Shown here piece after piece: positions 16,946 to 25,454 of a stretch of 64,000 nt of DNA. Position numbers and translations under genes: made by a program. This DNA is from Ectopseudomonas chengduensis. GTDB taxonomy: Bacteria > Pseudomonadota > Gammaproteobacteria > Pseudomonadales > Pseudomonadaceae. Each line of letters opens with the position of its first letter. The first letter of the stretch is position 1. Location: assembly GCF_900102635.1 (NCBI RefSeq), contig NZ_FMZQ01000012.1, positions 62,001-126,000 on the forward strand, in the 5' to 3' direction. The notes beneath the pieces are model-generated. The model did no database searches and was not told where the DNA came from. It worked only from the letters and a program-made list of their open reading frames with translations.

Positions 16946-18166
16946 ATGAAATTTGTCGACGAAGTTTCGATTTTTGTAAAAGCCGGTGACGGCGGTAACG
17001 GCATGATGGCCTTCCGTCGCGAGAAATTCATCGAGAAGGGCGGCCCCAACGGCGGCGACGGTGGCGACGGCGGCTCGGTATTCCTCGAGGCCGACGCCAA
17101 CCTCAACACCCTGATCGATTACCGCTATACGCGTAAATTCAACGCGCAGAATGGCGAGAAGGGCGGCAGCACCGATTGCACCGGCGCCAAGGGCGAGGAC
17201 CTGATCCTGCCGGTACCGGTCGGCACCACGGTGATCGACGTGGCCACCCAGGAAGTGATTGGTGACCTGGTCAAGCCCGGTCAGCGCCTGATGGTCGCTC
17301 AGGGCGGCTGGCACGGCCTGGGCAACACCCGCTTCAAGTCCAGTACCAACCGTGCGCCGCGCCAGACCACGCCGGGCAAGCCGGGCGAGTCGCGTGATCT
17401 CAAGCTCGAGCTGAAAGTGCTGGCCGACGTCGGTCTGCTCGGTCTGCCCAATGCCGGCAAGAGCACCTTCATTCGCGCCGTTTCCGCGGCCAAGCCGAAG
17501 GTCGCCGATTACCCCTTCACCACCCTGGTGCCAAACCTGGGCGTGGTCAGCGTCGATCGCTTCAAGAGCTTCGTCGTTGCCGACATCCCGGGGCTGATCG
17601 AAGGCGCTTCGGACGGTGCCGGCCTGGGTATTCGCTTCCTCAAGCACTTGGCGCGTACCCGCCTGCTGCTGCACCTGGTGGACATGGCGCCGCTGGACGA
17701 GAGCGATCCGGCCGAGGCTGCGCAGGTGATCATCGACGAGCTGGGCCGTTTCAGCCCGGCGTTGGCCGAGCGCGATCGCTGGCTGGTGCTGAACAAGATG
17801 GACCAGGTGCCCGAGGACGAGCGTGAGGCGCGCAAGGCCGATATCGTTGCCCGTCTGAACTGGCAGGGCCCCGTTTACGTGGTCTCGGCCATCAGCCGCG
17901 ACGGCACCGAGCGCATCAGCCGCGACATCATGCATTACCTGGAAGTGCGTGCCGAGCGCATCGCCGAGGACCCGGTATTCGCCGAGGAGCTGGCCGAGCT
18001 GGATCAGCGCATCGAAGACGAGGCGCGTGCCCGTCTGCAGGCGCTGGACGATCAGCGTGCGTTGCGTAAATCCGGTGTGCGCAGTGTCGACGATATCGAC
18101 GAGGACGATGACTTCCTCGACGAAGAAGACGACGATGGCCCGGAAATCATTTACGTCCGGGATTAA
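16946..18166 (+). CDS. obgE: Obg-family GTPase
   Basis: A 406-residue GTPase involved in late 50S assembly and stringent/cell-cycle control. The Gly-rich Obg fold occupies 1-158 (KAGDGGNGMMAFRREKF). The G domain carries GLPNAGKST (G1, 166-173), DIPGLIEGA (G3) and NKMD (G4). It ends in an acidic tail (DDIDEDDDFLDEEDDD). It has its own 166-base leader after the rpmA terminator, then its own terminator. Confidence 0.98.
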   Translation: MKFVDEVSIFVKAGDGGNGMMAFRREKFIEKGGPNGGDGGDGGSVFLEADANLNTLIDYRYTRKFNAQNGEKGGSTDCTGAKGEDLILPVPVGTTVIDVATQEVIGDLVKPGQRLMVAQGGWHGLGNTRFKSSTNRAPRQTTPGKPGESRDLKLELKVLADVGLLGLPNAGKSTFIRAVSAAKPKVADYPFTTLVPNLGVVSVDRFKSFVVADIPGLIEGASDGAGLGIRFLKHLARTRLLLHLVDMAPLDESDPAEAAQVIIDELGRFSPALAERDRWLVLNKMDQVPEDEREARKADIVARLNWQGPVYVVSAISRDGTERISRDIMHYLEVRAERIAEDPVFAEELAELDQRIEDEARARLQALDDQRALRKSGVRSVDDIDEDDDFLDEEDDDGPEIIYVRD

Positions 18167-18176
18167 GCAAATTTCC

Positions 18177-18201
18177 AACGCCGCTTAATTGCGGCGTTTT
18201 T
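18177..18201 (+). terminator. terminator after obgE
   Basis: AACGCCGC-TTAATT-GCGGCGTTTTT, 10 bases past the stop. proB therefore probably has its own promoter or depends on readthrough. Confidence 0.88.
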
Positions 18202-18247
18202 GTAGGTGGGGTGGACCCCATCACTTTCTGGCTAAGGTTGGAAGATC

Positions 18248-19366
18248 ATGCGTGACAAGGTGACCGGCGCGCGGCGCTGGGTGGTGAAGATCGGCAGCGC
18301 GCTGCTGACTGCCGACGGGCGTGGCCTGGATCGTGCGGCCATGGCGGTGTGGGTCAAGCAGATGGTCGCGCTGCGTGAGCAGGGCGTGGAACTGGTGCTG
18401 GTATCTTCCGGCGCGGTGGCAGCCGGCATGAGCCGCCTGGGCTGGACCAGCCGACCTAGCGCGATGCACGAGCTGCAGGCCGCTGCCGCCATTGGCCAGA
18501 TGGCCCTGGTGCAGGCCTGGGAGTCGAGCTTTGCCGAGCACAGCCGGCGTACCGCACAGGTGCTGCTGACGCACGACGATCTCTCCGACCGCAAGCGCTA
18601 TCTCAACGCGCGCAGCACCCTGCGCACCTTGGTGAATCTCGACGTGATCCCGGTGATCAACGAGAACGACACCGTGGTCACCGATGAAATCCGCTTCGGC
18701 GACAACGACACCCTGGCCGCGCTGGTGGCCAACCTGGTGGAAGCCGATCTGCTGGTGATCCTCACCGACCGCGACGGCATGTACAACGCCGACCCGCGCC
18801 ACAACCCCGATGCCGAGCTGATCTTCGAAGCCCGCGCCGATGATCCGGCACTGGATGCCGTGGCAGGTGGCGTCGGTGGTGCGCTGGGCCGTGGCGGCAT
18901 GCAGACGAAGTTGCGTGCTTCGCGTCTGGCTGCGCGCTCCGGCGCGCATACGGTGATCGTTGGCGGTGCCATCGAGCAGGTATTGGCGCGGCTCAAGGCG
19001 GGCGAGCGTCTGGGCACGTTGCTGGCGCCCGAGCGCGGCTTGCTGGCGGCGCGCAAGCAGTGGCTGGCTGGCCACCTGCAGACCCGTGGCACCCTGGTGC
19101 TGGACGCCGGTGCGGTGAAGGCGCTGAGCCAGGATCGCAAGAGTCTGCTGCCGGTGGGGGTGAAGGCGGTGCAGGGTAGCTTCCGCCGTGGTGAGATGGT
19201 GGTCTGCGTATCGCCTGACGGCCGTGAGATCGCCCGTGGCCTGGTCAACTACAGCGCGCTGGAAGCACAGAAGATCATCGGCCAGCCGTCGGACGCCATC
19301 GAGAAGCTGCTGGGCTATGTTGATGAGCCGGAGCTGGTGCACCGCGACAATCTGATCCTCGTCTAA
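18248..19366 (+). CDS. proB: glutamate 5-kinase
   Basis: A 372-residue enzyme for the first step of proline synthesis, ATP-dependent phosphorylation of glutamate. The amino-acid-kinase domain has VVKIGSALLT (about 11-20), SSGAVAAGM and NENDTVVTDEIRFGDND. A C-terminal PUA domain begins near residue 275 (GTLVLDAGAVKAL). Usually feedback-inhibited by proline. Linked to obgE as in many Pseudomonas. Confidence 0.98.
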   Translation: MRDKVTGARRWVVKIGSALLTADGRGLDRAAMAVWVKQMVALREQGVELVLVSSGAVAAGMSRLGWTSRPSAMHELQAAAAIGQMALVQAWESSFAEHSRRTAQVLLTHDDLSDRKRYLNARSTLRTLVNLDVIPVINENDTVVTDEIRFGDNDTLAALVANLVEADLLVILTDRDGMYNADPRHNPDAELIFEARADDPALDAVAGGVGGALGRGGMQTKLRASRLAARSGAHTVIVGGAIEQVLARLKAGERLGTLLAPERGLLAARKQWLAGHLQTRGTLVLDAGAVKALSQDRKSLLPVGVKAVQGSFRRGEMVVCVSPDGREIARGLVNYSALEAQKIIGQPSDAIEKLLGYVDEPELVHRDNLILV

Positions 19367-19375
19367 GGAGCATGT

Positions 19376-19837
19376 ATGCGTCTGTTCAAGGGATATGTGC
19401 TGAGCCTGCTGATGCTGCCCAGCTTGGCGCTGGCCGAAACCATCGGCGAGGTGTCGACGGTATTCAAATGGGTTGGGCCGAACGACAAGATCGTCGTCGA
19501 GGCCTTCGATGACCCCAAGGTATCGGGCGTGACCTGCTACCTGTCGCGTGCCAAGACCGGCGGGGTGAAGGGTGGTCTGGGCCTGGCCGAGGATCGGGCC
19601 GAGGCTTCCATTGCCTGCCGCCAGGTCGGTCCCATTGCATTCAAGGGCACGCTCAAGGACGGCGAGGAGGTGTTCAAGGAGCGCACTTCGCTGGTGTTCA
19701 AGACCATGCAGGTGGTGCGTTTCTTCGACAGCAAGCGCAACACCCTGGTGTATCTGGTCTACAGCGACCGGGTGATCGAGGGTAGCCCGCAGAATGCGGT
19801 GACGGCCATTCCGATCCTGCCTTGGGGTCAGCCGTAA
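19376..19837 (+). CDS. creA: CreA family protein
   Basis: A 153-residue exported protein with a signal peptide (LSLLMLPSLALAE). It carries the CreA signatures GEVSTVFKWVGPNDKIVVEA, FDDPKVSGVTCYLSRAKTGG, and SIACRQVGP. Periplasmic and of unknown function despite its historical name. It lies 9 bases after proB with AAGGAGC as ribosome site, so it is in the same transcript. Confidence 0.93.
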   Translation: MRLFKGYVLSLLMLPSLALAETIGEVSTVFKWVGPNDKIVVEAFDDPKVSGVTCYLSRAKTGGVKGGLGLAEDRAEASIACRQVGPIAFKGTLKDGEEVFKERTSLVFKTMQVVRFFDSKRNTLVYLVYSDRVIEGSPQNAVTAIPILPWGQP

Positions 19838-19853
19838 CCCGATCAACACCTAT

Positions 19854-19882
19854 AAAAAAACCGCCCCGAAGGGCGGTTTTTT
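19854..19882. terminator. bidirectional terminator between creA and mqo
   Basis: AAAAAAACCGCCC-CGAA-GGGCGGTTTTTT sits between convergent genes and has T runs on both sides. Confidence 0.94.
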
Positions 19883-19893
19883 GTGCGTGACGA

Positions 19894-21393
19894 TCAGGCG
19901 CTGGGGATGTCGAGCTGCAGGCGCTGATTCGATTGCGTCTGCACTTCGTGGTAGCGCGCGGCGTCGCTGGACAGAACATCGGCCATGGCCGGGAAGATCT
20001 CGTCCAGCTTGCTGCGCCAGTCGTCGCTCTTGGCCTGCTCGGGGAAGCAACGGCGAATCAGGTCGAGCATGATCGACACGGTGACCGAGGCACCCGGCGA
20101 GGCGCCGAGCAATGCGGCGATGGTACCGTCGGCTGCAGCCACCAGTTCGGTGCCGAACTGCAGCACGCCGCCGTTCTTGCTGTCCTTCTTGATGATCTGC
20201 ACGCGCTGGCCAGCGACTTCCAGGCGCCAGTCCTCTGCCTTGGCTTCGGGGTAGAAGCCGCGCAGGGTGTTCAGGCGCTGCTCCTCGGACTGCATCACTT
20301 CCTTGATCAGGTAGCGGGTCAGGTCCATGTTGTCGCGCGCCACCGCCAGCATCGGGCCGAGGTTGTTGGGGCGTACCGACAGCGGCAGGTCGAGGAACGA
20401 GCCGTGCTTGAGGAACTTGGTGGTGAAGCCGGCGTAGGGGCCGAACAGCAGGGATTTTTTGCCATCCACCACGCGGGTATCGAGGTGCGGTACCGACATC
20501 GGTGGCGAGCCCACGGCAGCCTGGCTGTAGACCTTGGCCTGGTGCTGCTTGACGATCTCAGGGTTGTCGCAACGCAGCCACTGACCACTCACCGGGAAGC
20601 CGCCAAAGCCTTTGCCTTCGGGGATGCCGGACAGTTGCAGAAGCGGCAGTGCGCCGCCGCCAGCGCCGAGGAAGACGAACTTGCTCTTGAGCTTGCGCGT
20701 GGCGCCGGAGCGGGTGTCCTTGATGTCCACCAGCCAGCCTTCACCGTCGCGCTTGAGGTCGGTGACCTTCTGGTTGCAGGTGACCTTGGCGTCGGGCTGG
20801 GTGGTCAGGTAGGCGAGCATCTGCTCGGTGACCGCACCGAAGTTGACGTCGGTGCCGGCCTGCACACGGGTCATCGCCAGCGGTTCGCTGGCATCGCGGC
20901 CCGGGATCAGCAGTGGCGCCCACTCGGCGATGGTGCCACGGTCCTCGGTGTACTCCATCTCGGTGAAGGCGTGATGCTGACGCAGGGCCTCGAAACGCTT
21001 TTTGAGGAAGGCGATGCCGCTTTCGCCGCGCACGAAGCTCATGTGCGGGACCGGATTGATGAAGGTCTTCGGCGAGTTGATCGCGCCTTTTTCGATCAGG
21101 TAGGCCCAGAACTGCTTGGACTCCTCGAACTGGGCGTTGATGTTCACCGACTTCTTGATGTCGATGCTGCCGTCCGCGCCTTCCGGGGTGTAGTTCAGCT
21201 CGCACAGCGCGGCGTGACCGGTGCCGGCGTTGTTCCAGGGGTTGGAGCTTTCCACTGCGCCGGACTCGCGCAGCTCTACCACTTCCAGCGTGATGCCGGG
21301 GTTGAGTTCCTTGAGCAGTACGCCCAGGGTCGCGCTCATGATGCCAGCGCCAACCAGCACCACATCTACGCTTTGGTAATCGTTATGCGCCAT
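19894..21393 (-). CDS. mqo: malate:quinone oxidoreductase
   Basis: A 499-residue FAD-dependent, membrane-associated enzyme that oxidises malate to oxaloacetate and reduces quinone. The N-terminal dinucleotide motif VDVVLVGAGIMSATLG, then SSNPWNNAGTGHAALCELNY and the C-terminal FGTELVAAADGTIAALLGASPGAS are typical. Single gene. The start follows GGAGAGAGGTTA. Confidence 0.97.
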   Translation of the reverse strand: MAHNDYQSVDVVLVGAGIMSATLGVLLKELNPGITLEVVELRESGAVESSNPWNNAGTGHAALCELNYTPEGADGSIDIKKSVNINAQFEESKQFWAYLIEKGAINSPKTFINPVPHMSFVRGESGIAFLKKRFEALRQHHAFTEMEYTEDRGTIAEWAPLLIPGRDASEPLAMTRVQAGTDVNFGAVTEQMLAYLTTQPDAKVTCNQKVTDLKRDGEGWLVDIKDTRSGATRKLKSKFVFLGAGGGALPLLQLSGIPEGKGFGGFPVSGQWLRCDNPEIVKQHQAKVYSQAAVGSPPMSVPHLDTRVVDGKKSLLFGPYAGFTTKFLKHGSFLDLPLSVRPNNLGPMLAVARDNMDLTRYLIKEVMQSEEQRLNTLRGFYPEAKAEDWRLEVAGQRVQIIKKDSKNGGVLQFGTELVAAADGTIAALLGASPGASVTVSIMLDLIRRCFPEQAKSDDWRSKLDEIFPAMADVLSSDAARYHEVQTQSNQRLQLDIPSA

Positions 21394-21857
21394 TAACCTC
21401 TCTCCAAGAAAAACTGCACCAGACGGACGGCCGTTCGGCCTTTCAGGGCGATACCGGCAGACTCAGGCGTGATGCCCTGTCGTTCGGCGGGGAGGGTCAA
21501 GGCTGGGATTTGCGGACGCAAAACTGTTCATCTGTTCGCCACACTCTTGTGAAGTTTGTAAAAACCGTTTTTTTCACGCTCTTTTGGAGCGGTGAACCTC
21601 AAAAGCTCGACTGCCTCGGCGCGCTTTTGCCCGTGCAAATCATGCAATGCATGGCTGCTATCGGCTCTGCATATGGGCTGAAAGCGGCTGACCGGAAGCG
21701 GCAGCTCGAAGTGGGCGACTCTCTGGGGCGGGGCGATGACGTTGCATCGGCGAGGTCGTGCGGCCCGATCAGGAGACGTCCTTATAATCGGGGCGCGATT
21801 ATAACGGTGAATGAGGGGAAATTGATCGCCCCTGCGTGACTTTTATTCTTCCACCGG
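21394..21857. other. mqo upstream region, no credible gene
   Basis: A 464-base stretch. It holds GGCCGTTCGGCC near the mqo start. At 21782-21804 TTATAATCG-GGGCG-CGATTATAA forms a perfect 9-base inverted repeat that places a TATAAT hexamer on each strand. A 109-codon frame on the plus strand (21510-21839) has no ribosome site and unconvincing composition. Confidence 0.5.
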
Positions 21858-22088
21858 TCAGGCCGCCAACGGGCGAGCGGCTGGTGCGTGTGTGACGACC
21901 GGGGTGATCCGGGCACTGGCGGGCAAGGGGGAACCCAGCCAGGAGATGCTCGGCTCGCGAACTTCCACCCAGTCAGCCTGGCTCGGGTGTTCCTGCATCT
22001 GTCGCAGGGCGCGGCAAATTCCCTCTCCATCGATCAGGGCAAAATGGCGCATCGGGCGAGCACGGCTGAACAGACGGCGCAATAGCAT
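21858..22088 (-). CDS. small protein of unknown function
   Basis: A 76-residue protein starting MLLRRLFSRARPMRHFALID and containing GICRALRQMQEHP and WVEVREPSISWLG. The composition is protein-like and the start follows GGAGCCTTCACC. I recall comparable short hypothetical proteins in Pseudomonas but no function. It lies upstream of, and in the same direction as, mqo, about 460 bases away. Confidence 0.6.
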   Translation of the reverse strand: MLLRRLFSRARPMRHFALIDGEGICRALRQMQEHPSQADWVEVREPSISWLGSPLPASARITPVVTHAPAARPLAA

Positions 22089-22254
22089 GGTGAAGGCTCC
22101 AGCGTGATGACGGGTATCTTTATGCCAGGGCGTGGTGACAGGCTGATGACAGGAACCGCAACGCTGTGCTGACGGTCCTATGCTGCACCACTGTCGGCCT
22201 CAGGCCGCGCTGGGTATACTGCCGGCCACTTTTACCTCACTCGGAGAGATGAGC

Positions 22255-22839
22255 ATGCTGCACCGTGCGTTGATCGCCTTGCTTGCTGCCGCCAGCCTGA
22301 CTCTGGCCGGTTGCGCCCTCAGCCCTCAGCAACTCACCCCGCAACCCAAGCTCACCAGCTCATTGACTCCCGTGGGTCAGGGCCAGCCGGTGGTGGTGCG
22401 CGTGGTTGATGGCCGTCCTTCGCCTGTGCTTGGCACCCGCGGTGGTCTGTATCCGGAAACCAGTTCCATCAGCGTCAGCCCCGAGTATGTGCTGCCCAAG
22501 CTGCAGGCTGAGGCCGAGGCTGCTGTGCGTCTGCTCGGCTTCACCCCGTCGGCCAACGCCTACAACGCGCCGCAACTGACCATCACCCTGGCGGAACTGA
22601 AGTATCAGTCGCCTAAAGAGGGTATGTATGTCACCGAGGCAGATATCTCCGCTTCCATTCGCGCTGACGTGCAGGGCGGTAGCCGCCGCTACACCGGCCG
22701 CTACGGCGCTTCGCTGAATCAGCGTTTCGGCAGCGCACCGAACCAGCAGACCAACACCAAGCTGGTGGGTGATGTGCTCAGCGACGCGCTGACCCGTGCG
22801 TTCAAGGACCCGACCATTGGCCAGGTTCTACTGCAGTAA
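22255..22839 (+). CDS. yajG: YajG family lipoprotein
   Basis: A 194-residue outer-membrane lipoprotein. The signal sequence MLHRALIALLAAASLTLAGC ends in a lipobox. The body has the YajG-type features VVVRVVDGRPSPVLGTRGG, and GRYGASLNQRFG, and NTKLVGDVLSDALTRAF. I chose the ATG at 22255, eight bases after GGAG; the ATG at 22249 is too close to that site. A bidirectional terminator follows. Confidence 0.85.
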   Translation: MLHRALIALLAAASLTLAGCALSPQQLTPQPKLTSSLTPVGQGQPVVVRVVDGRPSPVLGTRGGLYPETSSISVSPEYVLPKLQAEAEAAVRLLGFTPSANAYNAPQLTITLAELKYQSPKEGMYVTEADISASIRADVQGGSRRYTGRYGASLNQRFGSAPNQQTNTKLVGDVLSDALTRAFKDPTIGQVLLQ

Positions 22840-22856
22840 TTTCTAGCGTCACCACG

Positions 22857-22884
22857 AAAAACGCCCCGCATTGCGGGGCGTTTT
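22857..22884. terminator. bidirectional terminator
   Basis: AAAAACGCCCCGC-ATT-GCGGGGCGTTTT between the convergent yajG and a small minus-strand gene. Confidence 0.93.
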
Positions 22885-22900
22885 CATTTGTCCTGGGTTT

Positions 22901-23107
22901 TCATGCCGCTTCGGCGTAGAACTCCGGCAGGCTCATGCCGGTGCGGTTGTCGATGTCCGGCAGGTCGTAATGCTCGTGGCCGCCAAGGGCGCAGTACACC
23001 AGCCAATGCTGGTCCTGTACATTGAAGGAGAGTTCGTCGACCACGGCGTCCACTTCATCCAGCGAGTCGATCAGGTAATCGCGATCCAGCGGTTGTGAAT
23101 TAAGCAT
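22901..23107 (-). CDS. small acidic protein of unknown function
   Basis: A 68-residue acidic protein starting MLNSQPLDRDYLIDSLDEVD, with LSFNVQDQHWLVYCALGG and a C-terminal EFYAEAA. The ATG at 23107 has a textbook GGAGG seven bases upstream; the frame is open to 23197 but without such a site. No signal peptide or membrane helix. I do not recognise a family. The candidate operator at 23152-23167 lies about 45 bases upstream. Confidence 0.6.
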   Translation of the reverse strand: MLNSQPLDRDYLIDSLDEVDAVVDELSFNVQDQHWLVYCALGGHEHYDLPDIDNRTGMSLPEFYAEAA

Positions 23108-23151
23108 GGCAGGTCCTCCAGGGACGTTGAGGTTTGGCTCCAGCAACAGTC

Positions 23152-23167
23152 GTGACTGTTTGGTCAC
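23152..23167. promoter_or_regulatory. second copy of the GTGAC-type operator
   Basis: GTGACTG-TT-TGGTCAC, 16 bases, matches the site at 8365-8380 in length, spacer and outer five bases of each arm. It lies upstream of the small acidic protein gene. Confidence 0.4.
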
Positions 23168-23381
23168 TATTGGAGATACAAACCCTAGGCCAGGCATATG
23201 ACAGTTTTCAGACGATTTCGGGATAGCAGGCTGCGTTCGTCGGAAACGAACCTTATAAAAGCGCTAGTTCAGTACACTGCGCGACGACTTTTTGAGGGTC
23301 GAGACGCACCGTTTCTCGGCCGAAATCCCCATTCTGGTGCGGTGGCGGGGTTGCTGCACCATGCTGTTCTCGAGGTGTTGC

Positions 23382-23657
23382 ATGTCGCTGCAGATGTTGT
23401 GGTCGCTGTTCCTCGCCCATCCGGCCGGAGCGGTGAATTCGTTGGCGTTGTTCTTCGCGTTAGCGGGAGCCTGGCTGTGTCTGATGACCCGCTTGCGTGA
23501 GCAGCGCGGTATGGCGCGCGTGCTGGCTCAGGGTGAGCTGGACGAAAGCGAAGCACAGGATGAGCGCACTGTGCGCATCAACCGCTTCTTCTACCGTTTC
23601 GGGGCCATATGCCTGGGCGCAGCCCTGCTGCTGTCCTGGCTCAGCACGCGGCTTTGA
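23382..23657 (+). CDS. small two-helix membrane protein
   Basis: A 91-residue protein, MSLQMLWSLFLAHPAGAVNS, with hydrophobic helices at about 17-36 (LALFFALAGAWLCLMT) and at the C-terminus (FGAICLGAALLLSWL), joined by a charged loop. The ATG at 23382 follows CGAGGTGTTG. A terminator at 23671 follows. Function unknown. Confidence 0.6.
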   Translation: MSLQMLWSLFLAHPAGAVNSLALFFALAGAWLCLMTRLREQRGMARVLAQGELDESEAQDERTVRINRFFYRFGAICLGAALLLSWLSTRL

Positions 23658-23670
23658 TGCCTGAGCGATA

Positions 23671-23707
23671 AACGAGAACGGCAGCCTGATGGCTGCCGTT
23701 TTCGTTT
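23671..23707. terminator. bidirectional terminator
   Basis: AACGAGAACGGCAGCC-TGAT-GGCTGCCGTTTTCGTT between convergent genes. Confidence 0.92.
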
Positions 23708-23721
23708 GTAGCGCGGGCTTC

Positions 23722-24885
23722 TTACAGAGGCAGACCCGCCTTGATCCGGTACTGATTGCGCACCGGATTGGCGTACTGCAGGATCAGGAACGGCTTTTCT
23801 TCGGCGCTGCAGGCGGCCAGGCGTTTGTTCCACTGCGCTTCGGCCTTGGCCAGTTCCGCGGCATCGAATACGTCGCTTGCTGCTGGCACGTTCAGCTCGG
23901 CCTCGCGGCCTTCCCACATGGCGTAGGCCAGGTAGTGCACGGGGAACAGGCGATACTGGCCGAGAATGTGACGATCCATCTCCTGGGCAAGCTGCTTGGT
24001 GTCCTCCAGGCCGGCGACAGGCGGACTGAAGTGCAGATGCACGCGCCCTTTGTAACCGGTGATGCCCAGGGCGATGCTGGCGTCGTCTTCGCCCGGCGCC
24101 TTGGTATAGCTGCCCGTGGCGGCGCGCACGCAGAGTTCGCGGGCCTTGGCCAGGTCGCAGGGATCGTACTCGTAGCTGATCGACACCGGGATCAGGTTCA
24201 GCGAGTCGATGACCTCGGCGAACGGTTCGTCCTTGCGGCTCATGTGGAACATCTTGAGGATGGCCGAGTCGGTACGGTCGTCACCGTCCTTGGCGCGGCC
24301 CTCGGCCTGGGCGATCCAGATCGACTCGCCATCTTCGCGAATCGAATGGTTGATATAGGCGGAGAGCAGTTGATAGGCCGCCAGCTTCTCGCGTCGCCCG
24401 CTGATCGAGCGGTGCACGATGAAGCTCTTGTTCAGGCGCATCAGGTCGCTGACGAAGGGGCGCTGCAGTAGGTTGTCGCCAATGGCGATACGTGGCGTCT
24501 GCAGGCCGGCGTGGTAGACGGCGTAGTTGACGAAGGCCGGGTCCATGACGATATCGCGATGGTTGGCCAGGTACAGGTAGGGTTTGCCCGGTTGCAGGTG
24601 TTCCAGGCCGGAGTAGCTGATGCCATCACTGGCATGCTCGATGGTGCGATCGATATAGGGCTCGATCTTTTCCTGCAGCTTGGAGACCGAATCGATGCTG
24701 GCGAACTCGCTGCGCAGCCGCGCGGCGATCAGCGGCTTGAGCAGCCAGCCGAGTGGCCCGGCCAGGCGCGGGAAGCGAAAACGGGTGAGGGTGCCGAGAA
24801 ACGCCGGGTCGGCGAGCAGGCGCGCCAGTACGGGGCGCACTTCTGCATCGGCATAGGGTCGGATGGCATCGAATGCGCCCATCAT
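23722..24885 (-). CDS. 1-acyl-sn-glycerol-3-phosphate acyltransferase-like protein
   Basis: A 387-residue glycerolipid acyltransferase-like protein. The acyltransferase core starts with YLANHRDIVMD (105-115) and contains NKSFIVHRSISGRREK, then WIAQAEGRAKDGDDRTD. The catalytic His to Asp spacing in NHRDIVMD is one residue longer than the standard HX4D, so the acid may be D111 or D115. Longer than simple PlsC enzymes. Likely membrane-associated, adding acyl chains to lysophospholipid; substrate not deducible. Confidence 0.83.
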   Translation of the reverse strand: MMGAFDAIRPYADAEVRPVLARLLADPAFLGTLTRFRFPRLAGPLGWLLKPLIAARLRSEFASIDSVSKLQEKIEPYIDRTIEHASDGISYSGLEHLQPGKPYLYLANHRDIVMDPAFVNYAVYHAGLQTPRIAIGDNLLQRPFVSDLMRLNKSFIVHRSISGRREKLAAYQLLSAYINHSIREDGESIWIAQAEGRAKDGDDRTDSAILKMFHMSRKDEPFAEVIDSLNLIPVSISYEYDPCDLAKARELCVRAATGSYTKAPGEDDASIALGITGYKGRVHLHFSPPVAGLEDTKQLAQEMDRHILGQYRLFPVHYLAYAMWEGREAELNVPAASDVFDAAELAKAEAQWNKRLAACSAEEKPFLILQYANPVRNQYRIKAGLPL

Positions 24886-24984
24886 GCTCTCTTGTTCTAG
24901 AACGGCTAAGGTTGAAAGGGGGTCTGCTTAAACAGGGTGAGCAGTAGACCGGCGATTATAACGCCAAGTCACAAGGAGGCCGCG

Positions 24985-25167
24985 ATGCTGGAAAGCGAGA
25001 CGTATTATTGCCCCTATTGCGGTGAGCCGGCCGAAGCGCTGCTGGATCTGTCGGGTGGTGATCAGTCCTACATCGAAGATTGTCCGGTGTGCTGCCGGCC
25101 GATCGAGTTCGAGCTGCGTACGGACGGCACCGAGTGGGAGTTGGACGTTCGCGGGGAGAACGACTGA
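24985..25167 (+). CDS. CPXCG-motif cysteine-rich protein
   Basis: A 60-residue protein with two zinc-knuckle-like pairs, CPYCG (9-13) and CPVCC, suited to bind one metal ion. The ATG at 24985 follows AAGGAGGCCGCG. It overlaps the next gene by one base (TGATG), so the two are translationally coupled. Role unknown. Confidence 0.85.
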   Translation: MLESETYYCPYCGEPAEALLDLSGGDQSYIEDCPVCCRPIEFELRTDGTEWELDVRGEND

Positions 25168-25427
25168 TGCAACGAATCTACGAGCCGGAAAACCTGCTGG
25201 AAGGGCAGATGCTGGTGGACATGCTGGCCAGTGAGGGCGTCGAGGCGCACCTGCTCGGTCAGCATCTGGTCGGTGCGGTGGGGGAGTTGCCGGCATGCGG
25301 CCTGCTCGGTTTGGTCGTCGCTGATGACTACGCCGAGCAGGCACGGATGCTGATCGCTGAGTACAATGCGGCGCAACCTGTGCCTGGCGATGAGCCAGAG
25401 TCCTTTCAGGGCGTGTTGCTCTGTTGA
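25167..25427 (+). CDS. DUF2007-domain protein
   Basis: An 86-residue protein, MQRIYEPENLLEGQMLVDML, then ASEGVEAHLLGQHLVGAVGELP. This is the DUF2007 (putative signal-transducing) fold. Its start codon overlaps the CPXCG gene stop. A 27-base gap leads to the HMCES-like gene, so the three form one unit. Confidence 0.85.
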   Translation: MQRIYEPENLLEGQMLVDMLASEGVEAHLLGQHLVGAVGELPACGLLGLVVADDYAEQARMLIAEYNAAQPVPGDEPESFQGVLLC

Positions 25428-25454
25428 CGCGCCCCCTGCCTGTCGAGTCGTTTC

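Noticed and set aside
16784..19849. Long minus-strand frames opposite obgE and proB/creA
   Set aside because: Both are antisense to certain genes and span their terminators.
21510..21839. A 109-codon plus-strand frame upstream of a small gene
   Set aside because: Lacks a ribosome site and its composition is not protein-like; it overlaps the symmetric -10 element.
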